35,580 bases of DNA from CAYSYY01 sp964576115 [NCBI: uncultured Gemmatimonadota bacterium] (GTDB lineage: Bacteria; Blakebacterota; Blakebacteria; Blakebacterales), in NCBI GenBank assembly GCA_964576115.1, contig CAZNUA010000013.1, positions 28,027 through 63,606 of the forward strand. The letters run 5' to 3'. The position numbers and the translations under genes were made by a program. The notes below the pieces were generated by a model that made no database searches, was not told the origin of the DNA, and saw nothing but the letters and a program-made list of their open reading frames with translations. Below are positions 24,554 to 31,811 of the stretch, in pieces. How positions within the stretch are numbered: the first letter of the stretch is position 1; the number at the start of each line of letters is the position of its first letter.

Positions 24554-25789
24554 ATGAAGAAACTGCTGATCCTCGGCGGTGGAACCGCCGGTACCATGGT
24601 CGCCAACCGGCTGGGCCGCGAACTCGATCCCGACGCCTGGCAGATCACCATCGTGGATTCCGATCCGGTCCATTACTACCAGCCGGGTTTCGTTTTCGTT
24701 CCGTTCGGGATCTACAAGAAACGCCAGGATGTCATCAAGCCGCGCCAGGGACTGTTCGATCCCAACGTGCGTTTTATCCTCTCGGATATAGAGTTGATCG
24801 AACCTGACTCCCGGCAGGTCCGGCTCGCGAAAAACGATCTGGTCCTGACCTACGATTTCCTGGTCATCGCGACCGGAACCCACATGCATCCCGAAGAGAC
24901 TCCGGGTCTGCTCGGCGATGAATGGCACCGCAGTATTTTCGATTTCTACACCCCCGAGGGAGCTTTCGCGCTGGCCCAGAAGCTGCGTACCTGGGAGGGG
25001 GGACGGCTGGTTCTGAACATCGCCGACACACCGATCAAGTGTCCGGTCGCTCCGCTGGAATTCCTCTTTCTGGCTGACTGGTTTCTGCACGAACAGGGTA
25101 TCCGCGACAAGGTCGAGATCGCTTTTGCCACACCTCTGCCCGGCGCCTTCACCAAGCCGCGCGCCTCGGCCTTTCTCGCCGACCTGCTCGAGGAGCGCCG
25201 GATCGAGGTGGTGCCCGAGTTCCTGATCGAGGAAGCCGATTCAGAGAAGAAGATGATCCGCTCCTTCGATGGCCGGGAGGTGCCCTTCGACCTGCTCGTG
25301 ACCGTTCCGCTCAACATGGGAGCGGAAGTGATCGAACGCTCCGACATGGGCGATGACCTCAATTACGTGCCGACCGAAAAGCATACTCTGCGGCACAAGA
25401 CCTTCGAGAATATTTTCGTGCTCGGCGACGCCACCGATCTGCCGACCTCGAAGGCCGGCTCGGTGGCTCACTTCCAGTCCGATGTTTTCGTCGAGAACTT
25501 CCTGCGTTACATCGACGGCCTCGAACTGCTCGAGACCTTCGACGGTCACTCCAACTGCTACATCGAGACCGGTTACGGCAAGGGCACCCTGATCGATTTC
25601 AACTACGATGTCGAACCCCTGCCGGGCCGCTTTCCCCTGCCCGGTCTGGGACCCTTCAGCCTGCTCGAGGAATCCCGGGTCGATCACTGGGGCAAACTGA
25701 TGTTCCGCTGGATCTACTGGCACCTGCTTCTCAAGGGTACCGAACTCCCCATCCCGGTCCGGATGAGTATGGCCGGCAAGCGGGCCTGA
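24554..25789 (+). CDS. Sulfide:quinone oxidoreductase-like FAD flavoprotein
   Basis: This 411-residue membrane-associated flavoprotein has the FAD-binding motif ILGGGTAGTMVANRL (residues 6-20), the second dinucleotide-fold elements ATGTHMHP and VLGDATDLPTSKAGSVAHFQ, and a C-terminal amphipathic segment (FRWIYWHLLLKG) likely to contact the membrane. Its only cysteines are Cys163 (TPIKCPVAP) and Cys335 (SNCYIETGYGKG), which match the pair that holds bridging sulfur in SQR. The third cysteine of classical type I enzymes is absent. It probably oxidises sulfide or a persulfide and reduces quinone. It is followed by DUF1641, DsrC and DsrE genes. AAAGAGG precedes the ATG. Confidence 0.85.
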   Translation: MKKLLILGGGTAGTMVANRLGRELDPDAWQITIVDSDPVHYYQPGFVFVPFGIYKKRQDVIKPRQGLFDPNVRFILSDIELIEPDSRQVRLAKNDLVLTYDFLVIATGTHMHPEETPGLLGDEWHRSIFDFYTPEGAFALAQKLRTWEGGRLVLNIADTPIKCPVAPLEFLFLADWFLHEQGIRDKVEIAFATPLPGAFTKPRASAFLADLLEERRIEVVPEFLIEEADSEKKMIRSFDGREVPFDLLVTVPLNMGAEVIERSDMGDDLNYVPTEKHTLRHKTFENIFVLGDATDLPTSKAGSVAHFQSDVFVENFLRYIDGLELLETFDGHSNCYIETGYGKGTLIDFNYDVEPLPGRFPLPGLGPFSLLEESRVDHWGKLMFRWIYWHLLLKGTELPIPVRMSMAGKRA

Positions 25790-25802
25790 AAGGGGGACGA
25801 TC

Positions 25803-26543
25803 ATGGTGACCGGAACAACCGAAGAGAGCCTGAAACAGATCCAGATTCAGCTGGCTCGCCTGACCGAGCAGATCGAATACCTGCACGCCGAATCCCGCCG
25901 CGATGCCGAGCGCTGGGAGACAGTCGAAGATCTGGCCGCCGATCTCAAACTGGTCGGTCAGGCCGCTTTCGAGGGGGCGGTCGAAGAACTCGCCGCTCTC
26001 GATCCGCATACCACCTTTGCCGATGCAACCCGGCTTCTGCGCCGGCTCGTCGAGAACGCCGATAACCTCGACTGGACCCTGCAGCAGCTCGAAAGCGTAC
26101 GAGATTTCACCCGCGATGCAGCCCCGATCGCGACCTTCGCTTTCGAGACCCTGACCGAACGGCTCGAGGAACTCGATGAGCAGGGAGTCCTGGAATTCGT
26201 GAAGGAAGCCTGGCGCATCATGCAGATCATCCTCACCAGCTTCACCCCCGAGGATGTCCGTCTGCTGGGCGACAACATCGTTCTGATCCTGAACACGGTG
26301 AAGGAGATGACCCAACCCGAGATGATGCGGATGATGCACAACCTGACCAGTGCCTGGCGTGAGGCCGAGGCCGCGCCCGAGGCCCTGAAGACAGGAACCC
26401 TGGCACTTCTCAGGCAGATGAGAGATCCGCAGGTCCGGCGCGGACTGGCTGTGACCATGCAGATGCTCAAGACGGTGGCGGGTAATCGGGAGCTTGCCGC
26501 CGAGGTGGAGCAGAGAACCGATTCCTCACCGAATGGTGAATGA
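25803..26543 (+). CDS. DUF1641-family protein
   Basis: This 246-residue mostly helical, acidic cytoplasmic protein carries the DUF1641 signature LLGDNIVLILNTVKEMTQPE (residues about 160-179). The N-terminus (residues 8-40) is a likely coiled coil. DUF1641 proteins are regularly encoded beside SQR-like flavoproteins and formate-dehydrogenase-type genes, and their biochemical role is not established. The gene starts 13 bases after the SQR-like stop with a GGGGG ribosome site, and ends 16 bases before the DsrC-like gene. A role as partner of the flavoprotein is inferred. Confidence 0.85.
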   Translation: MVTGTTEESLKQIQIQLARLTEQIEYLHAESRRDAERWETVEDLAADLKLVGQAAFEGAVEELAALDPHTTFADATRLLRRLVENADNLDWTLQQLESVRDFTRDAAPIATFAFETLTERLEELDEQGVLEFVKEAWRIMQIILTSFTPEDVRLLGDNIVLILNTVKEMTQPEMMRMMHNLTSAWREAEAAPEALKTGTLALLRQMRDPQVRRGLAVTMQMLKTVAGNRELAAEVEQRTDSSPNGE

Positions 26544-26559
26544 CGAGGAGACTGAGACA

Positions 26560-26874
26560 ATGGCAAACCTGCAGATCGACACGCGAACACTCGAACTCGA
26601 CGAGGACCGCTTTCTGATCAACCCCGAGGAGTGGGATCGAGAGGTGGCTGCCGCTCTGGCTGAAGAGGACGACATCGTCCTGACCGATCGGCACTGGGAA
26701 GTCATCGAGTTCGTTCGTTCCTACCACGCCGAGAAGGGGGAATCCCCGACCCTGCGCAAGATCACCAAAGTGGGTGGGATCCCGACCAAGGAACTCTATC
26801 AGCTCTTCCCCGGCGGTCCCGGCAAGAAAGTCGCCCGCATTTCGGGTACGCCGAAGCCCGAGGGCTGTGTGTGA
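26560..26874 (+). CDS. DsrC/TusE-family sulfur carrier with a single C-terminal cysteine
   Basis: This 104-residue cytoplasmic protein has the family core (WDREVAAALAEEDDIVLTDR, HWEVIEFVRSYH) and the C-terminal arm LFPGGPGKKVARISGTPKPE followed by Gly-Cys-Val. The penultimate cysteine (Cys103) that carries persulfide is present. The second cysteine of DsrC proteins that work with dissimilatory sulfite reductase, expected in the position of Ala in KKVARI, is missing. It is therefore of the TusE or single-Cys type, a sulfur carrier rather than a trisulfide-forming DsrC. The ATG at 26560 has GAGGAG upstream. Confidence 0.88.
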   Translation: MANLQIDTRTLELDEDRFLINPEEWDREVAAALAEEDDIVLTDRHWEVIEFVRSYHAEKGESPTLRKITKVGGIPTKELYQLFPGGPGKKVARISGTPKPEGCV

Positions 26875-26944
26875 AAACCGGTGAATCCGGTGAGGATGGC
26901 ATGGAAAACGGATCCGATGAGGATCTGCACAACGGGAGGAAAAC

Positions 26945-27418
26945 ATGGGTGAGAACAACGGCCCCCGAAAGCTCGCCATTATCTGTTCCAAGGGAACCCT
27001 CGATATGGCGTACCCCGGTCTGGTGCTGGCCAACGCCGCCCGTCAGGCCGGAATCGAGGCCTTTATCTTCTTCACCTTCTGGGGCATGGACATCATTACG
27101 AAAAAGAAGATGAACCGGCTCAAGGTCACCCCGGTCGGCAATCCCGCCATGGGTATGCCGAACCTGGTGGGGATGCTCCCCGGGATGACCCCGATGGCGA
27201 CGGCGATGATGAAGAAGAAGATCGACGACATCGACATTCCGCCGGTCGATGAATTCCTCGATATGATCCACGATGCCGGCGCGAAACTCTATGCCTGCCG
27301 CATGGCGGCCGACATGATGGGGCTCGAAGAAACCGACCTCATCCCGCAGATCGAGGGCATCATCAGCGCCATGGACTTTATGGACCTCTCCGAGGACGCG
27401 CAGACGATTTTCATCTAG
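26945..27418 (+). CDS. DsrE-family (DsrE2-like) sulfurtransferase
   Basis: This 157-residue protein has a DsrE/F-like Rossmann-type fold: KLAIICSKGTLDMAYPGLVL, AGIEAFIFFTFWGMDIIT and a Met-rich middle (NPAMGMPNLVGMLPGMTPMA). The conserved cysteine is Cys118 in KLYACRMAADMMGL; Cys14 lies in the first loop. Family members carry persulfide sulfur and hand it to TusA or DsrC/TusE, which fits the preceding gene. GGGAGGAAAAC precedes the ATG. It is the last gene of the operon, and a long stem begins at the base after its stop. Confidence 0.88.
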   Translation: MGENNGPRKLAIICSKGTLDMAYPGLVLANAARQAGIEAFIFFTFWGMDIITKKKMNRLKVTPVGNPAMGMPNLVGMLPGMTPMATAMMKKKIDDIDIPPVDEFLDMIHDAGAKLYACRMAADMMGLEETDLIPQIEGIISAMDFMDLSEDAQTIFI

Positions 27419-27588
27419 CCTGTCGGAGTAACCGGTGATCGTGAGGTTTGTGCTGGCGCCGGCCGACAAGGCGACTGAGCCGGAGGCCCGGAAACGTCGT
27501 CACTGTGCTATGTTGAGGACATCCGGTGAAAGTCAACGTGTCGGCCGGATGCAAGCGTGGACCGTAGCCGGTGGATTACTCCGACAGG
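27419..27588 (+). ncRNA. Candidate structured RNA or palindromic element after the sulfur operon
   Basis: The segment is closed by a perfect 13-bp stem CCTGTCGGAGTAA (27419-27431) with TTACTCCGACAGG (27576-27588), extended by CCGG with CCGG (27432-27435 and 27568-27571). Nested inside is a perfect 10-bp stem CCGGCCGACA (27459-27468) with TGTCGGCCGG (27539-27548), and within that GGCGAC/GTCGTC (27470-27475, 27496-27501, one G-U pair) and GTTGA/TCAAC (27512-27516, 27533-27537). The 23- and 19-base strands between the two long stems form a large internal loop, reminiscent of 6S RNA layout. It could instead be a small element with 13-bp terminal inverted repeats, although no target duplication is visible. 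No T-run follows. Confidence 0.55.
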
Positions 27589-27661
27589 ACTCCCAGGAAC
27601 CGATTACTCCTGAACCGATCGTCGGGCACGGCCGGTATCCCCCCGGCGGGAGTCCCGTGAG

Positions 27662-27687
27662 CATTATAGTATCATAATGACATTATA
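27662..27687. promoter_or_regulatory. Operator-like CATTATA half-sites before the outer-membrane protein gene
   Basis: Three related 7-mers occur in an AT-rich patch: CATTATA (27662-27668), CATAATG (27673-27679) and CATTATA (27681-27687). The last two form a 6-1-6 palindrome ATAATG-A-CATTAT, a geometry used by Fur-family regulators, although the bases differ from the Fur consensus. TATATA (27684-27689) could be the -10 box. A small CACGG/CCGTG stem (about 27627-27658) lies just before. Confidence 0.4.
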
Positions 27688-27772
27688 TAGGTCCCCTAGG
27701 GAAACCTTTCCACTTCCTCTACGTTGTATAGCGGGACAACCCGACCTTCGAATCGTGAGAGGAGTTCTGCCG

Positions 27773-28429
27773 ATGAAGATCCCCGGTCGCATTGCCCTCG
27801 GGCTGCTCTGCCTGCTCCTGAGCGTGCCTGCTCTTCAGGCCCAGGAGCAGAGCCAGTTCTCGCTGGCTCTCGGCGGCGCCTACAACCTTCCCCTGGGTGT
27901 GTTTTCAGAGACCGACGGGGCCATTTACTCCTGCCCCGAAACGGGTTTTGCCACCGATGGTTCCACCTGGCAGGTCAAAGGTTACTTCCATATGAGCGAC
28001 AAACTGGCCCTCTACGGGTACTATGCCAAACCCCGGTTCAATGTCGACAACGCCGCGGTCGAGGCACAGCTGCTCGAACAGGGCAACCCCTGGTCGTACG
28101 AGGCGGAATACAACCTGACGGTCATCGGTTTCGGCGCCCGGCTTACACCGCTCCGGATCGCCATGGTCGCGCCGTACGTGCAGGCCGGTCTGGCCCAGTA
28201 CACGACCGAGATCGTCCAGCGGGTTGCCGACACCGAGGAAATCATGAAATCCGACGGCGCCAATGCGGTCAATTTCGGTGCCGGCGTGCAGGCCTGGATC
28301 GGCCCGGTGGGAGTCGATCTCGGGGCCGTCTATCACTCCGCTCCGCTCGTCATCGAAGGCCATGAGTGGGACTACGAGACAAGCTGGCTCGAGATCGGAC
28401 TCTCCCTGTTCTATACCTTCGGCGGTTGA
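27773..28429 (+). CDS. Small outer-membrane beta-barrel protein
   Basis: This 218-residue protein has a clear signal peptide (MKIPGRIALGLLCLLLSVPA, cleaved after LQA). The body alternates polar and aromatic residues as in barrel strands (FSLALGGAYNLPLGVF, LALYGYYAKPRFNV, EIGLSLFYTFGG) and ends in an aromatic strand. The length suits an eight-stranded barrel of the OmpA/OmpW kind. The ATG at 27773 is preceded by GAGAGGAG; an open frame upstream to 27677 lacks signal character. Function is unknown. A tandem duplication covers its stop codon. Confidence 0.8.
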   Translation: MKIPGRIALGLLCLLLSVPALQAQEQSQFSLALGGAYNLPLGVFSETDGAIYSCPETGFATDGSTWQVKGYFHMSDKLALYGYYAKPRFNVDNAAVEAQLLEQGNPWSYEAEYNLTVIGFGARLTPLRIAMVAPYVQAGLAQYTTEIVQRVADTEEIMKSDGANAVNFGAGVQAWIGPVGVDLGAVYHSAPLVIEGHEWDYETSWLEIGLSLFYTFGG

Positions 28430-28473
28430 GACCGGTTCGTAGTCCCTTCGGCGGCTGAAACCGGTTCTCAGTC
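28416..28473. repeat. 29-bp tandem duplication spanning two convergent gene ends
   Basis: Units 28416-28444 and 28445-28473 are adjacent and match at 25 of 29 positions (shared CCTTCGGCGG, TGA, ACCGGTTC, AGTC). The first contains the stop of the outer-membrane protein gene (28427-28429), the second the stop of the minus-strand permease gene (28468-28470). Confidence 0.75.
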
Positions 28474-31134
28474 GCTCTTGAGAGTATCCACGGGGTCGAC
28501 CCGGGTGGCCCGCCGGGTCGGCACCCAGCAGGCCGCCGTCGCCACCACCAGGAGCAGGGCCGCCACCGCTGCGAACGTGAGCGAATCGGTCGGCTCGATC
28601 CCGAAGAGCAGACCGCTCATGACCCGGGATAGAAACAGCGCCGCGATCAGTCCGAGCCCCAGGCCGATCCCGGCCAGCTGCAGGCCCTCCCACATGAAGA
28701 GCCCGACGATACCCGACGGTCCGGCCCCCAGGGCCATGCGGATGCCGATCTCGTGATGGCGCTGGATCACTGCCCGGGAGAGCACTCCGTAGATCCCGAC
28801 CGCGGCCAGGACCAGGGCGATCCCGGCATAGAGGCTGAACAGGGTCATGGGAAATCGGCGGGCGGTGATCGATCGCTCCAGACCCGTGTCGAGGGGGCGG
28901 AAACTGAAGGCCGCTTCGGAGGTGTGCGAACCGACCAGGTCTCGGACCGCTGAGGCGGCGGCGAGCGGATCGTCGCCGGTGCGGATGACGAAGGTCCCGT
29001 ACGGCCAGGTCTGCTGGGTGCAGGGGACGTACATGCAGGGCAGGGGTGCGGCGTCGAGATCGGAATCGGCCACGTCCCCCACGATCCCGATGATCTCCAT
29101 CTCGGTCGGATCCAGGGAGGTAATATCCACTTCGGGGTGGATGTGCTGACCGATCGGATCGGAATCGGGCCACCACATCCGGGCCGCGGTCTGGTTGATC
29201 AGGATCACGCCGGGTGTCTCCCGGCTTTCATCACCTGTGAACATCCGCCCCCGTATCAGAGGGATCCGCAGGGTTTCGAAGTACGACGGGGTGACCGAGT
29301 AGTAGAGGGTGCTCGGCCGCTCGCCCGACGGAATCTCATCCTGGCCGGCTTTCAGGAAGGTCGTGCGGAAGCCTCGCTCCAGGGGGATGTGCGAGCCCGC
29401 TCCCGCCGCCCGGATGCCGGGCAGGGCGGCGATCTGTTCGGACATCGAGAGGTAGAATTCCCCCCGGCGGATGACGTGATAATCCTGCCAGCGCTGCGAC
29501 ATCGAGAAAGTGAGTACGTTCTTGGGATCGAACCCGGGATCAACCTCCATCATGTTCCGGAAACTCCGGATCAGCAGGCCGGCGCCGATCAGCAGGATCA
29601 GCGCCAGGCCGGTCTCGAGCACGATCAGGCCCCGCCGAGCCAGCCGCTGAACCGGGGCGCTGGTGTGCCGGCCGGCATCGCTCAGGGCGCTCGAGAGGTT
29701 CACCCGGGCGAACTGCCAGGCCGGGAGCGACCCGAAGATGAGACCGGTGGCGACCGCGATACCGAGCGAGAAGATCAGGACGGGAGTGTTGACGGCGATC
29801 TCCCCCAGACGGGGGAAGTCGGCCGGGATCAGAACGGTCAGGATCCGGGTTCCCCACCAGGCCAGCACGATGCCGAGGACGCCACCGAGCAGGCCGTAGA
29901 GGATGCTCTCGGTCAGGACCTGCCGGACGAGGGCGCTGCGACCGGCTCCCAGTGAAGCCCGTACTGCCAGTTCGCCCCTCCGCCCGCTCCGGCTCAGGAG
30001 CAGGTTGGCTACGTTGGTGCAGGCGATCAGCAAAACCAGCAGGGTCGCCCCGCCGAGCAGGAAGAGCAGGGTGCGCACCCGGCTCGATGTCTGAGAGTGC
30101 AGGCTCACGAGGTTGAAACCATGCTCGGTATTCGTTTCGGGGAACTCCGCGGTGAGCTGTTCGGCGATTGCCTCCATGTGGGTCTGCGCGGTGGCCAGGT
30201 CGATTCCCTCGTTCAGGCGGCCGACGGCGAGCAGGACCGGCCATTCCCGGTGCTGGCGTTCGTTCTGTTCCCGGGCGGTGGCTGTCCAGACTTCGGCGCC
30301 GGCGACAGCGACGGGGAAATCGAATTCGGGGGGCAGGATCCCGATCACGGCATGAGTGATTCCGTCGAGTTCGACGGTCCGTCCGATCGCATCGGGATCG
30401 GCTTGCAGGTAACGTTGCCAGAAGCCATGAGAGACAACGACCACGTCGGCCGCTCCGGCCACGTCGTCTTCTGCGGTCAAGAGGCGTCCCCGGGCGGCCG
30501 GAACGCCGAGGATTCGGAAGAACTCGGCGTCGGCCCGGCCGCCGTGAATGCGCTCGGGCAGGTCGATTCCGGTCAGGGTGTGCCGGGTCGGGTGGAAACC
30601 GCCGATGCCTGCGAATACCCGGTTCTGCGCCCGCCACTCCTCCAGGTTGGGATAGGAACAGGCACCCTCGGTCATGTTGCGCGTGCGGAAGGTTTCCCAG
30701 ACCATGACCAGACGGTCGGGATCACCGAAGGGCAGGGGTTTGAGGATGACGGGGTGCAGTACGCTGAAGATCGAGGTCGTGGCCCCGATGCCCAGAGCCA
30801 GGCAGGTGATGACCACGAAGGTGTGACCCGGCCGGCGGGCCATGCCGCGCAGGCCGATCCGGACATCTCTGGTCAGGGTGGAGAAGAAGCGGCCGATGCC
30901 CTCGCTGCGCAGGCGTTTTTCCCCCAGGTCCCGGCATCCATCGCGGGCCTTTTCGGCATCGCCGAACTGCGCCCGGGCCCGGGCCCGGGCTTCATCTTCG
31001 GACAGACCTTCGGCCATGAGCCGGTCGGTGAGTTCCTCGAGGTGAAAGAGGAACTCCTCGCTGATGTTTTCCTCCAGGTGGCGGTGGTTCTCCTCCCGCC
31101 GGAAGAGACGTTTCCATCCAGGTGCAGGCGTCAT
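28468..31134 (-). CDS. ADOP-type duplicated FtsX/MacB-like permease (second)
   Basis: This 888-residue inner-membrane protein has the same plan as the one at 2063-4762. A cytoplasmic prefix domain (HLEELTDRLMAEGLSEDEAR, about 32-51) is followed by a membrane helix (about 104-130), a periplasmic core with LTAEDDVAGAADVVVVSHGF, a three-helix FtsX block (about 355-490), a helix near 520 (VLETGLALILLIGAGLLIRS), a second core and a final FtsX block ending TRRATRVDPVDTLKSD. No ATPase is present. The ATG overlaps the padR stop by 4 bases. The prefix domain is clearer here than in the first permease. Substrate is unknown. Confidence 0.9.
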   Translation of the reverse strand: MTPAPGWKRLFRREENHRHLEENISEEFLFHLEELTDRLMAEGLSEDEARARARAQFGDAEKARDGCRDLGEKRLRSEGIGRFFSTLTRDVRIGLRGMARRPGHTFVVITCLALGIGATTSIFSVLHPVILKPLPFGDPDRLVMVWETFRTRNMTEGACSYPNLEEWRAQNRVFAGIGGFHPTRHTLTGIDLPERIHGGRADAEFFRILGVPAARGRLLTAEDDVAGAADVVVVSHGFWQRYLQADPDAIGRTVELDGITHAVIGILPPEFDFPVAVAGAEVWTATAREQNERQHREWPVLLAVGRLNEGIDLATAQTHMEAIAEQLTAEFPETNTEHGFNLVSLHSQTSSRVRTLLFLLGGATLLVLLIACTNVANLLLSRSGRRGELAVRASLGAGRSALVRQVLTESILYGLLGGVLGIVLAWWGTRILTVLIPADFPRLGEIAVNTPVLIFSLGIAVATGLIFGSLPAWQFARVNLSSALSDAGRHTSAPVQRLARRGLIVLETGLALILLIGAGLLIRSFRNMMEVDPGFDPKNVLTFSMSQRWQDYHVIRRGEFYLSMSEQIAALPGIRAAGAGSHIPLERGFRTTFLKAGQDEIPSGERPSTLYYSVTPSYFETLRIPLIRGRMFTGDESRETPGVILINQTAARMWWPDSDPIGQHIHPEVDITSLDPTEMEIIGIVGDVADSDLDAAPLPCMYVPCTQQTWPYGTFVIRTGDDPLAAASAVRDLVGSHTSEAAFSFRPLDTGLERSITARRFPMTLFSLYAGIALVLAAVGIYGVLSRAVIQRHHEIGIRMALGAGPSGIVGLFMWEGLQLAGIGLGLGLIAALFLSRVMSGLLFGIEPTDSLTFAAVAALLLVVATAACWVPTRRATRVDPVDTLKSD

Positions 31135-31493
31135 GAGCTGGTTCCCTTTTCATCTCCCCAGGAGATCTCGAGAACTTTGCAGACGGCGCCGGCATGATGT
31201 TTCCAGGCTTCAACGGCCCGGGCGAGTTCCTTCCGGCCGGCGGGGGTCAGGTCGTAGAATTTGGCCCGGCGCCGCTTCTCCGAGATCTGCCACTCGCTGG
31301 TGAGAAGGCCCTCCTTCTGGAGTCGATGCAGGGCGGGGTAGAGGGCGGCATCTTCGACCTGGAGGTAGTCGTCGCTGCGCTGCCTGATCTCATCGAGGAT
31401 GGCCAGGCCGTGCAGGGGACCGTGGGAACTGATGATCTTGAGGATCAGCAGGTCGACTGTCCCGTAGAGGTGGCGGGCCATGATGCGGGGCAT
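31131..31493 (-). CDS. PadR-family transcriptional regulator (second)
   Basis: This 120-residue winged-helix protein has GTVDLLILKIISSHGPLHGL (helix 1 and turn), DAALYPALHRLQKEGLLTSE (recognition helix) and a Lys/Arg-rich wing (SEKRRRAKFYDLTPAGRKEL). It ends with a short dimerisation helix. It is coupled to the permease gene by a 4-base overlap, as in the pair at 1701-4762. AAAGGAG precedes the ATG, and immediately upstream is a nested dyad (31509-31536) that is a natural candidate for its own operator. The inducing signal is unknown. Confidence 0.9.
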   Translation of the reverse strand: MPRIMARHLYGTVDLLILKIISSHGPLHGLAILDEIRQRSDDYLQVEDAALYPALHRLQKEGLLTSEWQISEKRRRAKFYDLTPAGRKELARAVEAWKHHAGAVCKVLEISWGDEKGTSS

Positions 31494-31811
31494 CCGGGGC
31501 TCCTTTTACCTAAGATATTTATATCAATTGTTTAGGCATACGTGCTTTCCCGATCGATGTTCCCGGGGATGACGAGTTTTTCCTGACGGGAGAAATTGTG
31601 TCGTAGCAGAGCCCATTGTACATCAGGTGATACCGCTCGGGAGACTGCCGGGAGGGAGCGGGATGATTCGGGGTTGTCACGTCCGGGTCGGCACGGGATA
31701 CTCGATGCGGTTTGAAGATTGTGACATGGCATGACCTGTGACACGGTATGACTACAAAAGCATCACGGAAAGAGCGTCAGGGCACAGCACGACGGGCAGA
31801 GGAGACAGGTC
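31494..31811. other. Divergent intergenic region, PadR gene to DUF1846 gene
   Basis: These 318 bp contain the PadR-side dyad (31509-31536) and, near the DUF1846 gene, two 16-base direct repeats TGTGACATGGCATGAC (31720-31735) and TGTGACACGGTATGAC (31737-31752), 14 of 16 identical with a 17-base period. The middle part shows nothing I can name. Confidence 0.5.
31509..31536 (-). promoter_or_regulatory. Nested dyad, probable PadR operator
   Basis: CCTAA (31509-31513) and TTAGG (31532-31536) flank an inner perfect inverted repeat GATAT-TT-ATATC (31514-31525). The AT-rich patch starts 15 bases before the PadR gene start and so overlaps its promoter. Autorepression through such sites is usual for PadR proteins. 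Confidence 0.5.

Noticed and set aside
27500-27570. GGTGAAAGTC resembling the B12-box part of a cobalamin riboswitch
   Set aside because: The other conserved boxes are missing or in the wrong order, and the gene downstream is not B12-related.
31726-31745. TGGCATG resembling a sigma-54 -24 element before the DUF1846 gene
   Set aside because: The position 12 bases on lacks the required GC of the -12 element.
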